This document shows positions 1-8,010 of a DNA stretch of 64,000 bases, one piece after another (positions within the stretch are counted from its first letter, which is position 1; each line of letters starts with the position of its first letter). Source of the DNA: Ruminococcus sp. AM22-13. Its GTDB lineage: Bacteria > Bacillota > Clostridia > Lachnospirales > Lachnospiraceae. The notes below the pieces were generated by a model. That model saw only the letters and a list, made by a program, of their open reading frames with translations. It searched no databases and was not told the DNA's origin. The position numbers and the translations under genes were made by a program. The stretch lies in the NCBI RefSeq assembly GCF_003471165.1, contig NZ_QRIL01000004.1, positions 1 through 64,000 on the forward strand, written 5' to 3'.

Positions 1-83
1 GCAGATTCTGATGCATAAACCGGAGCACCGGATAAACCAAGTGCTGCCGAAATAGCAACCGCTATGAACTTTTTTCTATCCAT
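1..83 (-). CDS. Secreted protein, N-terminal signal peptide only (cut by window edge)
   Basis: Only the first 27 codons are inside the window. They read as a classical signal peptide: a lysine-rich start (MDRKK), a hydrophobic stretch, and a likely signal peptidase site after VYA. A GGAGG ribosome site lies at 91-95. The protein would therefore be exported, and nothing can be said about its mature function. Its upstream region shares a promoter-like block with the secreted leucine-rich-repeat gene that starts at 3868, which suggests common regulation. Confidence 0.7.
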   Translation of the reverse strand, partial: MDRKKFIAVAISAALGLSGAPVYASES

Positions 84-121
84 AAAAATCCCTCCATTCC
101 GTGATATTTAACCGTTAATGT

Positions 122-172
122 TAATATATCACAAGATGGAGGAATTTTGGTAATTATGGCATTAAATGTATT
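122..172 (-). promoter_or_regulatory. Promoter-like region with shared upstream box (copy 1)
   Basis: On the minus strand the block AATACATTTAATGCCA (172-157) is followed after 25 bases by TGATATATTA (131-122), which looks like a -10 region. The same two blocks with exactly the same spacing occur at 3906-3956, upstream of another secreted-protein gene. No good -35 hexamer is visible, so the box may be an activator site. This is inferred from similarity only. Confidence 0.45.
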
Positions 173-262
173 TTGATAGACATGAATCTTATTCTTCCAT
201 CTTGTTCCCCATAAAACAAAGAGTCTGCAGCATTTAGCCTGTCTTTTTTAATCTGCAGATCC

Positions 263-725
263 TCAGGAAATAATCATTGCATAATTTGTGATCACTCTGG
301 TCCACCGCGTATCAATAACTGGTCTGTTTAATGTCTGATAAGCATCCACCTGTACCATTATCTGTACGGCAGTGTCCAGTCCTTCATTATTTTCATCCTC
401 ATTCAGTTCCAGAGATCCGTTGACCAGAAAACTTTGAGCTGTTTTTTCTGCACCATTGGTAATTCCAGTCACAGGCTCAACAGCATCTGCCAGTCCCTGA
501 TAAATCCGGTCTCCTACAATAAAAGAATCCTGTTCCTCATAGTTTCCGGCAGGAAGATTCTTCTTATCAACAATATCCACAGCAGCACAACTTCCAGTCT
601 GCATTTCTTCATCTGTATTCGTATCGAAAATCGGTGAATAGGAAAAATCAAAATACCTGCTCTGCGGAAAATCAGACAGATGAAGTGTATCCGTTCCTGC
701 ATTATAAAGAAATAATCGATTAACT
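263..725 (-). pseudogene. Unrecognised ORF remnant lacking a start
   Basis: An open frame runs from a stop near 726 down to a stop at 263 and has protein-like composition (for example YNAGTDTLHLSD, then NLPAGNYEEQDSF). No ATG, GTG or TTG with a ribosome site exists at its upstream end. The first ATG, at 604, has no Shine-Dalgarno and would drop about 40 plausible residues. I read it as the C-terminal part of a decayed gene of unknown family. A short real gene starting at 604 cannot be excluded. Confidence 0.35.
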
Positions 726-899
726 TAATTTCTTTCACAAACAAATTTACCCGTTTATAAAGTACTATATCTTTTATCATTCTGAAACAATAATTCCTGT
801 CTGTATTTATTTTTTATTTCCGGTTTACAAATCATGAAAAAACGTCTCTTTACAAAGTGAATTTGCAAATTCCAAAAATTTAAAGGAGGCAAAAAAATT

Positions 900-2612
900 A
901 TGCCAGGAACATTCAATGGAACAACTTTAACCATTTCAGCTACACCCGTAGACCATGCACTAATTCCCGATGAAGGTGCAACAAACGTAGCGGGAATTGC
1001 AATTGTGGGGTCAGATATGTATTGCGTAAAGACAACCGGTCTTAAAACTACATTACTCAAAACGACTGACTACATGGCAACAAAAGCAACTGCCGTAAAA
1101 AAAGATCTGAACTGGTTCGCTCTGGGACTTACCAAAATTGGAAATTATCTGTATATGCTTGCAGAAGACCATAAAGGTTACGGCGGTTCTACAACCATCG
1201 TAAAACTGGATACCAAAGGCAATCAGCTCGGTACGTACAGTATCAATGAAATTTGTCCAAAAGGCGCATTAGGTATCACTGCTGCTGACGGAACTAACGA
1301 GAAATTTATCATTATGCATTACGCTGACAAGAGCAATGCTGGGACATTAACTTTCAGTGTTGTAGACTGGAAGGCTGCTAAAGCAGCAAGTACATTCACA
1401 GTTACTAACTCAGGCTTTGGTTATACCACACAGCTCCAGGATATCTACTATCACACTTCATTTGGATTATTTATCCTGACAAATAACACTTTTTCAACAC
1501 TTCAGAACCGTATTCTGGTAGTTGATTATCATCTTACTGATGATAAAGGTAAAAAATACACTCCATGTGCGGTCATCAATGTAAATAAAACAGGTGAATA
1601 TAAACAGTACAACCTTGAATCAATCTGTATGAAAGCCAATCACCTTGTGCTTGCATCCAATGTTATAACATCCGATGGAACCGCAGAAGATAAATTCTCT
1701 GTACTGGAAGGCATTACCTACTCCGGTAAAACCTATACTTTTGCATGCGGTTTTAGAGCAGGAGCCCGTGTGCCTACCAAAGTAGATCCCAACTATGAAA
1801 CAACCAATCTGGGATGTGTATCCTTTAACGGAAACAATACTCCATATTTTATAAAACAAAGTCAAGATAAAGTCGCTGTTCTTGGCTACTGTAAAAATTA
1901 TATGAATACAAGCGCAGGTGTATCTCACTTTAAAACATTCACTGACGGTTTATTAGGTCATGCCAACGGTATGAGCTGTTTTAACGGAAAATTCTTTGTT
2001 GTCGCAGGAAATAACAAAGTGGTTGCTATCAGCAGTAACAAAGAGGATGAGGAAATAACATATACAGTAACTCCCAACGATAACGATAAATCATTTACTC
2101 TTAAAGCAATTAATTATTTTTATGAGGCAAATACAGCTTTATTATTGTCCGTTGTTGACGGAACATTAAAGCTCTATAAATGTACATTTGAAAATGAAAA
2201 AAATGTAAAAGCCACTTATCTTTGTACACTGGTAAACGCCGGTCAGCCTACATCCCAGGATATTTTCTATCACAATAAATTAGGGCTTTTTGTCGGAACC
2301 AGTAATCCACATACTGTAAGTGGAGTAACGACTAAAATCACAACAAAAAACACCTTGCTTCATTATAATCTGAAAAAACTTGATGATAGCAAACTTTTAT
2401 ACCCAGATTTTGGATTTGTTACAGATATTCCTGCTAAAGATGCTCAGGGCCGCACATATAACAGTTTTGAACTGGAATCAGTGGCTCTGGATCAAAATAA
2501 TAAATTAATCGCTGTGTGCAATGCCAATGTCAAAGATGCTACCCACACCAGTGGTTTAGCATCCACTGACGGCTTCTTTCAGTATAATACGCTTGAATTT
2601 ATTACAGCTTGA
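900..2612 (+). CDS. Putative beta-propeller protein with two-fold internal repeat, unknown function
   Basis: A 570-residue protein with a strong AAAGGAGG site at about 883-890. It has no signal peptide, lipobox or membrane segment. The sequence is rich in short beta-type motifs. Two related halves are visible: residues about 175-250 (LQDIYYHTSFGLFIL then YNLESICMKANHLVLAS) correspond to residues about 450-555 (SQDIFYHNKLGLFVG then FELESVALDQNNKLIAV). The motif GHANGMSCFNGKFFVVAG around residue 350 resembles blades of propeller-like proteins found in phage and cell-wall contexts. Fold assignment is inference and the function is unknown. It is a single-gene unit followed by a hairpin terminator. 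Confidence 0.6.
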   Translation: MPGTFNGTTLTISATPVDHALIPDEGATNVAGIAIVGSDMYCVKTTGLKTTLLKTTDYMATKATAVKKDLNWFALGLTKIGNYLYMLAEDHKGYGGSTTIVKLDTKGNQLGTYSINEICPKGALGITAADGTNEKFIIMHYADKSNAGTLTFSVVDWKAAKAASTFTVTNSGFGYTTQLQDIYYHTSFGLFILTNNTFSTLQNRILVVDYHLTDDKGKKYTPCAVINVNKTGEYKQYNLESICMKANHLVLASNVITSDGTAEDKFSVLEGITYSGKTYTFACGFRAGARVPTKVDPNYETTNLGCVSFNGNNTPYFIKQSQDKVAVLGYCKNYMNTSAGVSHFKTFTDGLLGHANGMSCFNGKFFVVAGNNKVVAISSNKEDEEITYTVTPNDNDKSFTLKAINYFYEANTALLLSVVDGTLKLYKCTFENEKNVKATYLCTLVNAGQPTSQDIFYHNKLGLFVGTSNPHTVSGVTTKITTKNTLLHYNLKKLDDSKLLYPDFGFVTDIPAKDAQGRTYNSFELESVALDQNNKLIAVCNANVKDATHTSGLASTDGFFQYNTLEFITA

Positions 2613-2649
2613 TTTCGCTACATCAATAACAGCATAAATTTCCATTATA

Positions 2650-2680
2650 AAAAGCAGGCAGTTTTTCGCCTGCTTTTTAT
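2650..2680. terminator. Bidirectional intrinsic terminator
   Basis: The stem AAAGCAGGC / GCCTGCTTT flanks a T-rich loop and is followed by T-runs on both strands. It serves the convergent genes ending at 2612 and 2693. Confidence 0.8.
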
Positions 2681-2692
2681 AATTCCAATTTT

Positions 2693-3868
2693 CTATTTAA
2701 CAACAACTTTTTTATTATCTGACCATACGCCAAACTGTTTAATACCATTCAACAACGTATATGCATGCGCTTTCAAATAGTAAACTCCCGGTTTTATATT
2801 TTTAAAAGTAACTGTATTTTTCTTTTGATTTTTTAATACAATATTTTCTCCTGAATCTGCATTCTTAAGTACGCAATCAAACCCATCACTGTATTTTAAA
2901 TTTCCAAACTGTGCGGTTACTGTTTTCTTTTTCCCGGTAATTTTTATTAATTTTATATTATCTTTATTTAGTTTAACAGGAGGCATACGCATTTCATTAG
3001 ACCACCTGCTATAACTTTTTTTACCATTTTGAACAGTATAAGAACGGACTCTGGCAAATCCCATAGTCGGCACTTTTTTTAATATACAGGTTGTGTTTGC
3101 AGAATTTTTATTAGCTAATACCTTAGTACCATCATATATTTGATATTGATATCCATCTGCATTCTTTACTTTTCCGCTCAAATCAATTGTAACATAGATT
3201 TGTTTGTTTACTATATCTGAATCAACAGATTTTATATACGGACGATTTGTTTCTGGTTTTGAAGCAGTTCCCTCACTTACAAAAGGAATACCATTCATCT
3301 TACAGTAATAGTATGCATATGAATTTTTCTTTCCATGAACTGTTAGAGAATCACAATTTATGAACGCCTCAGCACCTATCTCAGTAACTGTTTCAGGTAT
3401 ATATAACGTTTTCAGTTTTCGACAGTCAGCAAATGCAAAAAAATCTATACTTTGAAGATTTTGGGGAAGTTTAACACTCGTCAGTTCACCGCAGTATATA
3501 AATGCACTTTGTCCAATTTTTTTCACATTATCAGAAAGTATTACCCTTTTAAGCTTTGGACATGTGCTAAAGGCAAAAACTGGAACAGTATCTACTGAAG
3601 CCATCCACTCTACTTCTTCTATATTCAAATTATCTTCAAAACAAAATTTTTCTACTTTAGAAACCGAAGGAAGAAGCATTATCTTCTTATAATCTCCAGT
3701 TGGGTATTCTCCATACACACGGCTCTCTGAAATTTTCAACTGTTCATACTTATTTTTACTTTCAATGGTTATCTGTGATTTCATAGCAGCTTCTGCTGAG
3801 ACAGATGCAGAAATTGCTACACACGTTAAAGCAATCAACAATATTTTCTTTACTTTCTTTGACTTCAT
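2693..3868 (-). CDS. Secreted leucine-rich-repeat (BspA/LRR_5 type) protein
   Basis: A 391-residue exported protein. I place the start at 3868, because GGAGGAG at 3874-3880 precedes it; an upstream ATG at 3886 lacks spacing. An N-terminal signal peptide ends near the run VSAEAA. Residues about 75-200 hold BspA-type repeats (CPKLKRVILSDNVKKIG, CGELTSVKLPQNLQSI, CRKLKTLYIPETVTEIG). The C-terminal half (about 215-391) looks like two fibronectin-type or Ig-like modules (YSRWSNEMRMP and FGVWSDNKKVVV). BspA-type LRR proteins are usually surface or secreted ligand binders; here the ligand is unknown. The gene stands alone between a terminator and a shared promoter-like block. Confidence 0.85.
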   Translation of the reverse strand: MKSKKVKKILLIALTCVAISASVSAEAAMKSQITIESKNKYEQLKISESRVYGEYPTGDYKKIMLLPSVSKVEKFCFEDNLNIEEVEWMASVDTVPVFAFSTCPKLKRVILSDNVKKIGQSAFIYCGELTSVKLPQNLQSIDFFAFADCRKLKTLYIPETVTEIGAEAFINCDSLTVHGKKNSYAYYYCKMNGIPFVSEGTASKPETNRPYIKSVDSDIVNKQIYVTIDLSGKVKNADGYQYQIYDGTKVLANKNSANTTCILKKVPTMGFARVRSYTVQNGKKSYSRWSNEMRMPPVKLNKDNIKLIKITGKKKTVTAQFGNLKYSDGFDCVLKNADSGENIVLKNQKKNTVTFKNIKPGVYYLKAHAYTLLNGIKQFGVWSDNKKVVVK

Positions 3869-3905
3869 AGAATCTCCTCCAATCAATAATATTCAGCTAT
3901 TATCA

Positions 3906-3956
3906 TAATATATCACTAACTATAAAAGATCCTGTATTTCTGGCATTAAAAGTATT
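3906..3956 (-). promoter_or_regulatory. Promoter-like region with shared upstream box (copy 2)
   Basis: On the minus strand AATACTTTTAATGCCA (3956-3941), a 25-base spacer, then TGATATATTA (3915-3906). This matches copy 1 at 122-172 in sequence and in spacing. It lies 38 bases or more upstream of the LRR gene start. Confidence 0.45.
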
Positions 3957-4069
3957 CTAATGACCCCGAACCAAAATGCAAATTTAAATTAATCTGTTTC
4001 TTCCAAAAAATATTCCATATCTTATCAATTTAATTTCTTTAAGAATCCTATTCATTCCTTCGTCAGTCG

Positions 4070-4540
4070 TTATGTCTTTTTGATTTCTACAATTAATTTA
4101 TATTTTTTCCATTTTTCAGTTTCTGATTTCATCTGTTCTGCCAGGTCAAACAGTTCCGCAATGGTAACTCCCAGTCGATTCGCCATAATCTCCAGAAACT
4201 TCCTGGTTCCGGCAGAACATTTATCATTCATAAGAAAATCCTGGATCATTCCCTGATCTACCAGGATTACTTTCGTATCCTGACCACCCACATCAATAAT
4301 TGCACATTCATTTCCCGCCAGTTCTCTGCCACCTCTTCCATGACAGGTAATCTCCGTAATCACAAAATCTGCATAATCCACAGCTACGCGCCCATATCCT
4401 GTAGCATCTACACGAACCCCTTCACTCATTACATCAATCCCCTCATCCAGAAGCCTTGAAGCAATCTCCGAAGCCGTCTCCTTACTGCTCCACCCTGTAG
4501 GCAGCACAAATTTTGTTACATTTCCATTATAGCAGAAAAG
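4070..4540 (-). pseudogene. Fragment of BadF/BadG/BcrA/BcrD ATPase (2-hydroxyacyl-CoA dehydratase activator type)
   Basis: The reading frame carries internal signatures of the ASKHA activator ATPases: ATGYGR, then AIIDVGGQDTKVI, then MNDKCSAGTRKFLEIMANRLGV. Intact members need an N-terminal GIDVGS phosphate loop and a C-terminal TCTVFAESE region with more than 100 further residues; both are absent. The frame stops abruptly after ELFDLAEQMKSETEKW. The usual AGTG turn reads AGTR. The upstream end of the frame merges with a terminator hairpin. I conclude it is a mid-gene remnant left after a rearrangement, unlikely to be functional. Confidence 0.7.
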
Positions 4541-4592
4541 AAAAACCAGTAACGTTTCGGGTATATATCAAAAACATTACTGGTCTTTTTTT
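4541..4592 (-). terminator. Intrinsic terminator after the oxidoreductase gene
   Basis: On the minus strand ACCAGTAATG-TTTTT pairs with AAACGTTACTGGT and is followed by TTTTTC. It lies 20 bases past the stop of the gene ending at 4613. Confidence 0.75.
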
Positions 4593-4612
4593 ATAAGATT
4601 ATTCCACACTTT

Positions 4613-5581
4613 TTATTCGATACAGGGAATCTCATAATTCCAGGATTTACGGATGTCGTCCATGATTTTCATAATCCTTATTGTCTCTGCATGAGGCATT
4701 TCCGGACACTCCAGTTTTCCTTCCTGGATTGCTTCCATGCAAGATTCTACCTCATATTCATATCCTGAGATCTGTTCCGGCACAACATAAGAAGCCACTT
4801 CTTTATGTTCGGTATCAAACACTGTAATCTTTTCCGGATTATTGATATTCTGCACCTGCATATATCCTCTGGTTCCGAAAATACTTCCCATTCTGTCTGA
4901 GATTTCCCTTGCTCCACACTGAAGGGTTGCCATGCAGTCTCCCTCAAACACCATGGCAATGCTGTCCAGAATATCCACTCCATTCTGAAAGATTGCAGTA
5001 GCCTTTACATCCTTTACCTTATCGCCAAGCACCATGGAAGCAAAATTGATTGGATATACGCCTACATCCAGAAGAGCACCTCCTGCAAGCTCCGGTTTAC
5101 GGATACGTTCCACATGACTTACTGTATAGCTGAGATTCGCCGTAACTGCCGTAACTTCTCCGATCACACCGCTTTCAATAATATCGTTGATCATCTTTCT
5201 GGACGGCATATATCTTGTCCAGATTGCTTCTGTGATCAGAAGCTTTTTCTCTTTTGCAAGATCAAATAATTTCTGTGCCTGCTCTGCATTTACAGTAAAT
5301 GCCTTTTCACAAAGCACATTCTTTCCCGCTTCCAGACACATCTTTGCATGCAGATAATGGTGTGAATGAGGAGTTGCGATATAAACCAGTTCAACCTCAT
5401 CATCTGCCAGCATTTCCTCATAGGATCCATATGCTTTTTTTACTTCATATTTCTGTGCAAATACCCGGGCACGTTCCAGATCACGGGCAGCAACCGCATA
5501 CGCCTCCACATCTTTCATTCCTGCCACTGTTTTCGCCATAGTAGAAGCAATGCCTCCTGCTCCCAGAATACCTAACTTCAT
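4613..5581 (-). CDS. Gfo/Idh/MocA family NAD(P)-dependent oxidoreductase
   Basis: A 322-residue cytosolic dehydrogenase. The N-terminal Rossmann fold has GAGGIA at residues 7-12. The family signature CEKAFT at 91-96 supplies the catalytic-site lysine (usual form EKP). The C-terminal alpha/beta domain includes GGALLDVGVYP, typical of the dihydrodiol/xylose dehydrogenase-like branch. Substrates in this family are sugars, inositols or related diols; the specific one cannot be read here. A GGGAGG site lies a few bases before the ATG. It is monocistronic, with a terminator at 4541-4592. A small repeat lies just upstream of the ribosome site (5605-5638). Confidence 0.88.
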   Translation of the reverse strand: MKLGILGAGGIASTMAKTVAGMKDVEAYAVAARDLERARVFAQKYEVKKAYGSYEEMLADDEVELVYIATPHSHHYLHAKMCLEAGKNVLCEKAFTVNAEQAQKLFDLAKEKKLLITEAIWTRYMPSRKMINDIIESGVIGEVTAVTANLSYTVSHVERIRKPELAGGALLDVGVYPINFASMVLGDKVKDVKATAIFQNGVDILDSIAMVFEGDCMATLQCGAREISDRMGSIFGTRGYMQVQNINNPEKITVFDTEHKEVASYVVPEQISGYEYEVESCMEAIQEGKLECPEMPHAETIRIMKIMDDIRKSWNYEIPCIE

Positions 5582-5604
5582 TTTATTGTCCTCCCATATT
5601 TATA

Positions 5605-5638
5605 GCAGATAAAATTATCCACTTCGCTACTTGCTCTA
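5605..5638. repeat. Short dispersed repeat, copy 1
   Basis: A 34-base block beginning GCAGATAAAATTATCC matches 6269-6302 at 30 of 34 positions. Both copies lie just upstream (minus strand) of a ribosome site, for the oxidoreductase and for the PspC gene. Confidence 0.6.
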
Positions 5639-5703
5639 ATTTTACAGCATCATCGCCCGGAGAACAAGTTTATTCCGTTATATATTTATCCCATATCATT
5701 CAT

Positions 5704-5841
5704 TTATTTTTTCAGTTTCTCTTTTTTTCGTTTCGTCATCAACCCTCCAATCCTTCCGGTCTCTTTCGCAGACAGACTTTTCCATCCATCACTCAATACT
5801 CTGTCCAGCAGTCCCATTTCCTCTGCAATTTCATACTTCAT
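5704..5841 (-). CDS. Small acid-soluble spore protein, alpha/beta type
   Basis: A 45-residue protein: MKYEIAEEMGLLDRV, then GWKSLSAKETGRIGG, then LMTKRKKEK. This matches alpha/beta SASP, which coat and protect DNA in the spore core. The segment YEIAEE corresponds to the germination protease site, and GRIGGLMTKR to the conserved DNA-contact region. I chose the ATG at 5841 because GGAGG (5847-5851) precedes it by five bases. The frame stays open to a GTG at 5913, but that extension would begin inside a terminator-like hairpin (5900-5941). Its presence implies a spore-former and would predict sigma-G control; I did not identify the promoter. Confidence 0.8.
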   Translation of the reverse strand: MKYEIAEEMGLLDRVLSDGWKSLSAKETGRIGGLMTKRKKEKLKK

Positions 5842-5899
5842 TCTGACCTCCGGCAATAATTCTCCATCAAGATAAGCTTTTATTTCCTTCTCTTTATCC

Positions 5900-5941
5900 A
5901 AAACAGCCCACACTCCTTTTCTTTGGAGTATGGGCTGTTTT
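5900..5941 (-). terminator. Strong hairpin, probable terminator of the PspC gene
   Basis: AAAACAGCCCACACTCC (5900-5916) pairs with GGAGTATGGGCTGTTTT (5925-5941), 17 bp with one mismatch, ending in a T-run on both strands. It lies between the PspC gene and the spore-protein gene. Confidence 0.7.
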
Positions 5942-5982
5942 CTTAATTTTTATACTGCATTTCATTCAAACGGATATTCGCA

Positions 5983-6014
5983 ATCCGCTTCGCTGCCTGC
6001 CTGATTCGGTTAAA
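5983..6014. repeat. Short dispersed repeat, copy 3 (partial)
   Basis: ATCCGCTTCG, a short variable part, then CCTGATTCGGTTAAA. The last 15 bases are identical to 6316-6330. Confidence 0.5.
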
Positions 6015-6049
6015 CTTCTGTCTATTACAGATTGGATTCTGAGATTCTG

Positions 6050-6235
6050 TTATCTTTTGGGAATAATAATTGCAGCAATGATATATGCCCAGATTCCCGC
6101 ACCTCCAAAGCAGGTAAGGATCACCCATGCCAGACGCACCAGCGTAGGGTCAATATCAAAATATTCTGCGATTCCTCCACATACACCGCAAAGCATACTG
6201 TTTTCTGATGATTTGTATAAACGTTTGTCACCCAT
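6050..6235 (-). CDS. PspC domain protein
   Basis: A 61-residue PspC-family protein: basic N-terminus (MGDKRLYKSSENSMLCG), the family core GVCGGIAEYFDIDPTLVRL, then one hydrophobic segment (about 34-58) ending in PKR. PspC proteins are small inner-membrane proteins tied to envelope stress in other bacteria. The ribosome site AGGAGGAAAT sits before the ATG. It lies downstream of the PadR/HAAS/DUF4097 operon on the same strand; a repeat-bearing gap of about 130 bases separates them, so it may or may not be co-transcribed. Confidence 0.85.
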   Translation of the reverse strand: MGDKRLYKSSENSMLCGVCGGIAEYFDIDPTLVRLAWVILTCFGGAGIWAYIIAAIIIPKR

Positions 6236-6268
6236 GTTCCATTTCCTCCTTAAACTCAGATTAGTCGA

Positions 6269-6330
6269 GCAGATAAAATCATCCGCTTCGTTACTTACTC
6301 TACACCGAATAACTTCCTGATTCGGTTAAA
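6269..6330. repeat. Short dispersed repeat, copy 2 (longest)
   Basis: Contains the 34-base block shared with 5605-5638, then ACCGAAT...ATTCGGT (6304-6326), an inverted repeat that would form a hairpin, ending with the 15 bases shared with 6000-6014. Confidence 0.6.
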
Positions 6331-6367
6331 TACTACTTTTATTTCTGCACGTCAGAGTATATGCTCT

Positions 6368-7306
6368 TCAGGATATCTGCAAATCTCTGTGTTCTTTCCC
6401 GGAGAAATCTACTGATATATTTCCCATACCGCACTCCAGATCCAGTTTCCTGTCTGCGCCTTTATTGGAAATGGTTTTCTCCCGTCCAAGTCCACTGTAG
6501 GAATCAGAACCTACATCCAGATTTCCCACTCCACATTCCAGATCATAATTATAATCCTCCTGCGTACCGGTCAGTGTCAGATCCAGTTCACCCAGACCAC
6601 ATTCTCCATCTGTCTTCCTGGCGCTCAGATCTGCAAATGTCATACTTCCGGTTCCGATTTCCAGATCTGCCTCCCTTGCGGTCACCGGATTCTTACTTTC
6701 AAATTCCCCGGCTCCCATCTCCACACTCAGCTTCTCTGTCTCAATATCTCTGTTCAGATAAACAGTACCTGCACCCATCTCAATCTCCAGCTCCTGAAGC
6801 TTAACATCTTCCGGATAGGAGATACACACCTTTCTGTTTTTAGACAGTTTTTTCGTGCTTCTGACCTTAAGAGTATCCGAACTCTCCTTCACTGTCACAT
6901 TCTTCCCACTGTCATCATAAACTCTGACACAGAAACTGTCGCCCTCTTCCAGAATCAGATCATCGTACTTCAGCTCTATATCCAGCTTTGCGGGCTGATA
7001 CTTCAGCTGATATACAGTGCCATCTTCCTCATCCTCATCAACAGTGCGGACATAATCCTCACTATCATCATCATCACTGTCGTCATAATCATCACTGTCG
7101 TCACAATCATCGATGTCATCATAATAATCATCATCGTCATCATAGTTACCATCCCCATCTGCCACCAGAAGCACCCTTTTCAGGCTTTTCACCCCTGTCA
7201 GTTCCGACATACTGGCTCCCATAACACCACCGGCAGCTGTCAGCCCGATTCCCACAGCACCAAAAATCCCCGCTGCGATCAACATTCCTTTTGTAAACTT
7301 CTTCAT
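6368..7306 (-). CDS. DUF4097 family beta-repeat protein with poly-aspartate tract
   Basis: A 312-residue protein. Residues about 5-30 form one hydrophobic segment (signal anchor). Residues about 54-92 are almost only Asp, Ser and Tyr. The C-terminal half carries repeating turns of a DUF4097/adhesin-like beta-solenoid (IEMGAGTVYLN, VEMGAGEFES, LEIGTGSMTF, LECGVGNLDV, LECGMGNISV). It overlaps the upstream DUF1700 gene by 4 bases (ATGA), with AAAGGAGG as ribosome site. The PadR / HAAS-DUF1700 / DUF4097 arrangement is recurrent in Firmicutes; the function is not firmly established, though a cell-envelope role is likely. The codons for the acidic tract are a GAT/GAC microsatellite prone to length change. 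Confidence 0.82.
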   Translation of the reverse strand: MKKFTKGMLIAAGIFGAVGIGLTAAGGVMGASMSELTGVKSLKRVLLVADGDGNYDDDDDYYDDIDDCDDSDDYDDSDDDDSEDYVRTVDEDEEDGTVYQLKYQPAKLDIELKYDDLILEEGDSFCVRVYDDSGKNVTVKESSDTLKVRSTKKLSKNRKVCISYPEDVKLQELEIEMGAGTVYLNRDIETEKLSVEMGAGEFESKNPVTAREADLEIGTGSMTFADLSARKTDGECGLGELDLTLTGTQEDYNYDLECGVGNLDVGSDSYSGLGREKTISNKGADRKLDLECGMGNISVDFSGKEHRDLQIS

Positions 7307-8010
7307 TTAACCGCCTCCTTTCTCTTTCTGTAAAGCACCCTGTTAAAAAAGTCGGTAATCTTCCGAAACCACTTCGGCACAATACGTACTGCGACACTGA
7401 TCAGCCCCAATACCATAAGGATTGCCAGAGCAATCATAAGACATCCAATTCCTATTGTCATGATCCCGGTTCCGGTCATTACAGTCAAAAGCCCTGCTCC
7501 AGCCACAACAGCTGCAAGCCCGCCAACCAGTAAAGCCACAGCGCCTATACCCAATCCAACGATCAGCCAGAACGGAAGCAGTAAGATTCCAACTGCAAAT
7601 GTCAGAATCCCACCAACAGCCCCCTTAACAAAGGGAGAGATAAAAACCAGCAGAATCACCGCAAGGATCAGCACCGCCTGATTCCCCTTTCTGAAAAAAC
7701 GCTTCCCTGTTCCCGACTCTTCTCCATATTTCTCAGGCATCTGTCCTCTCTCTTTAGTTCGGGCATCCTCATAGCCATGCTCCGTATATTCTCCATACTC
7801 ATAGCCTCCTGCCGAACCTTTCAGATCCGCCTTGATAATCGCTGCAACCTTCTCGGGACTTCCAAGTTCCCTGAGCACCGAAGCTTCATTCTCAGCTCCT
7901 GCATCATCGAAATAACTATTATAAAAATCAAGGGCATCCTGCCTCTCTGTCTCGGAAATATCAGCAAGCAGCTTCTCCAGCGCCTGCATAAACTGCGCCC
8001 TGTCCATCAT
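7303..8010 (-). CDS. DUF1700 / HAAS domain membrane protein
   Basis: A 235-residue protein. Residues 1-65 form the HAAS signalling domain (MDRAQFMQALEKLL, then ETERQDALDFYNSYFDDAG, then LGSPEKVA). A charged linker leads to about three to four glycine-rich hydrophobic segments from residue 110 to 210, and the protein ends in a basic tail (LYRKRKEA). HAAS domains couple membrane proteins to PadR regulators encoded next to them, as here. It overlaps the PadR gene stop and the DUF4097 start by 4 bases each, implying translational coupling. ATGATG leaves the exact start uncertain by one codon. Confidence 0.85.
   Translation of the reverse strand: MMDRAQFMQALEKLLADISETERQDALDFYNSYFDDAGAENEASVLRELGSPEKVAAIIKADLKGSAGGYEYGEYTEHGYEDARTKERGQMPEKYGEESGTGKRFFRKGNQAVLILAVILLVFISPFVKGAVGGILTFAVGILLLPFWLIVGLGIGAVALLVGGLAAVVAGAGLLTVMTGTGIMTIGIGCLMIALAILMVLGLISVAVRIVPKWFRKITDFFNRVLYRKRKEAVK

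Noticed and set aside
6988..7224. Plus-strand histidine-rich frame
   Set aside because: It is the antisense of the aspartate-codon tract in the DUF4097 gene, not a gene.
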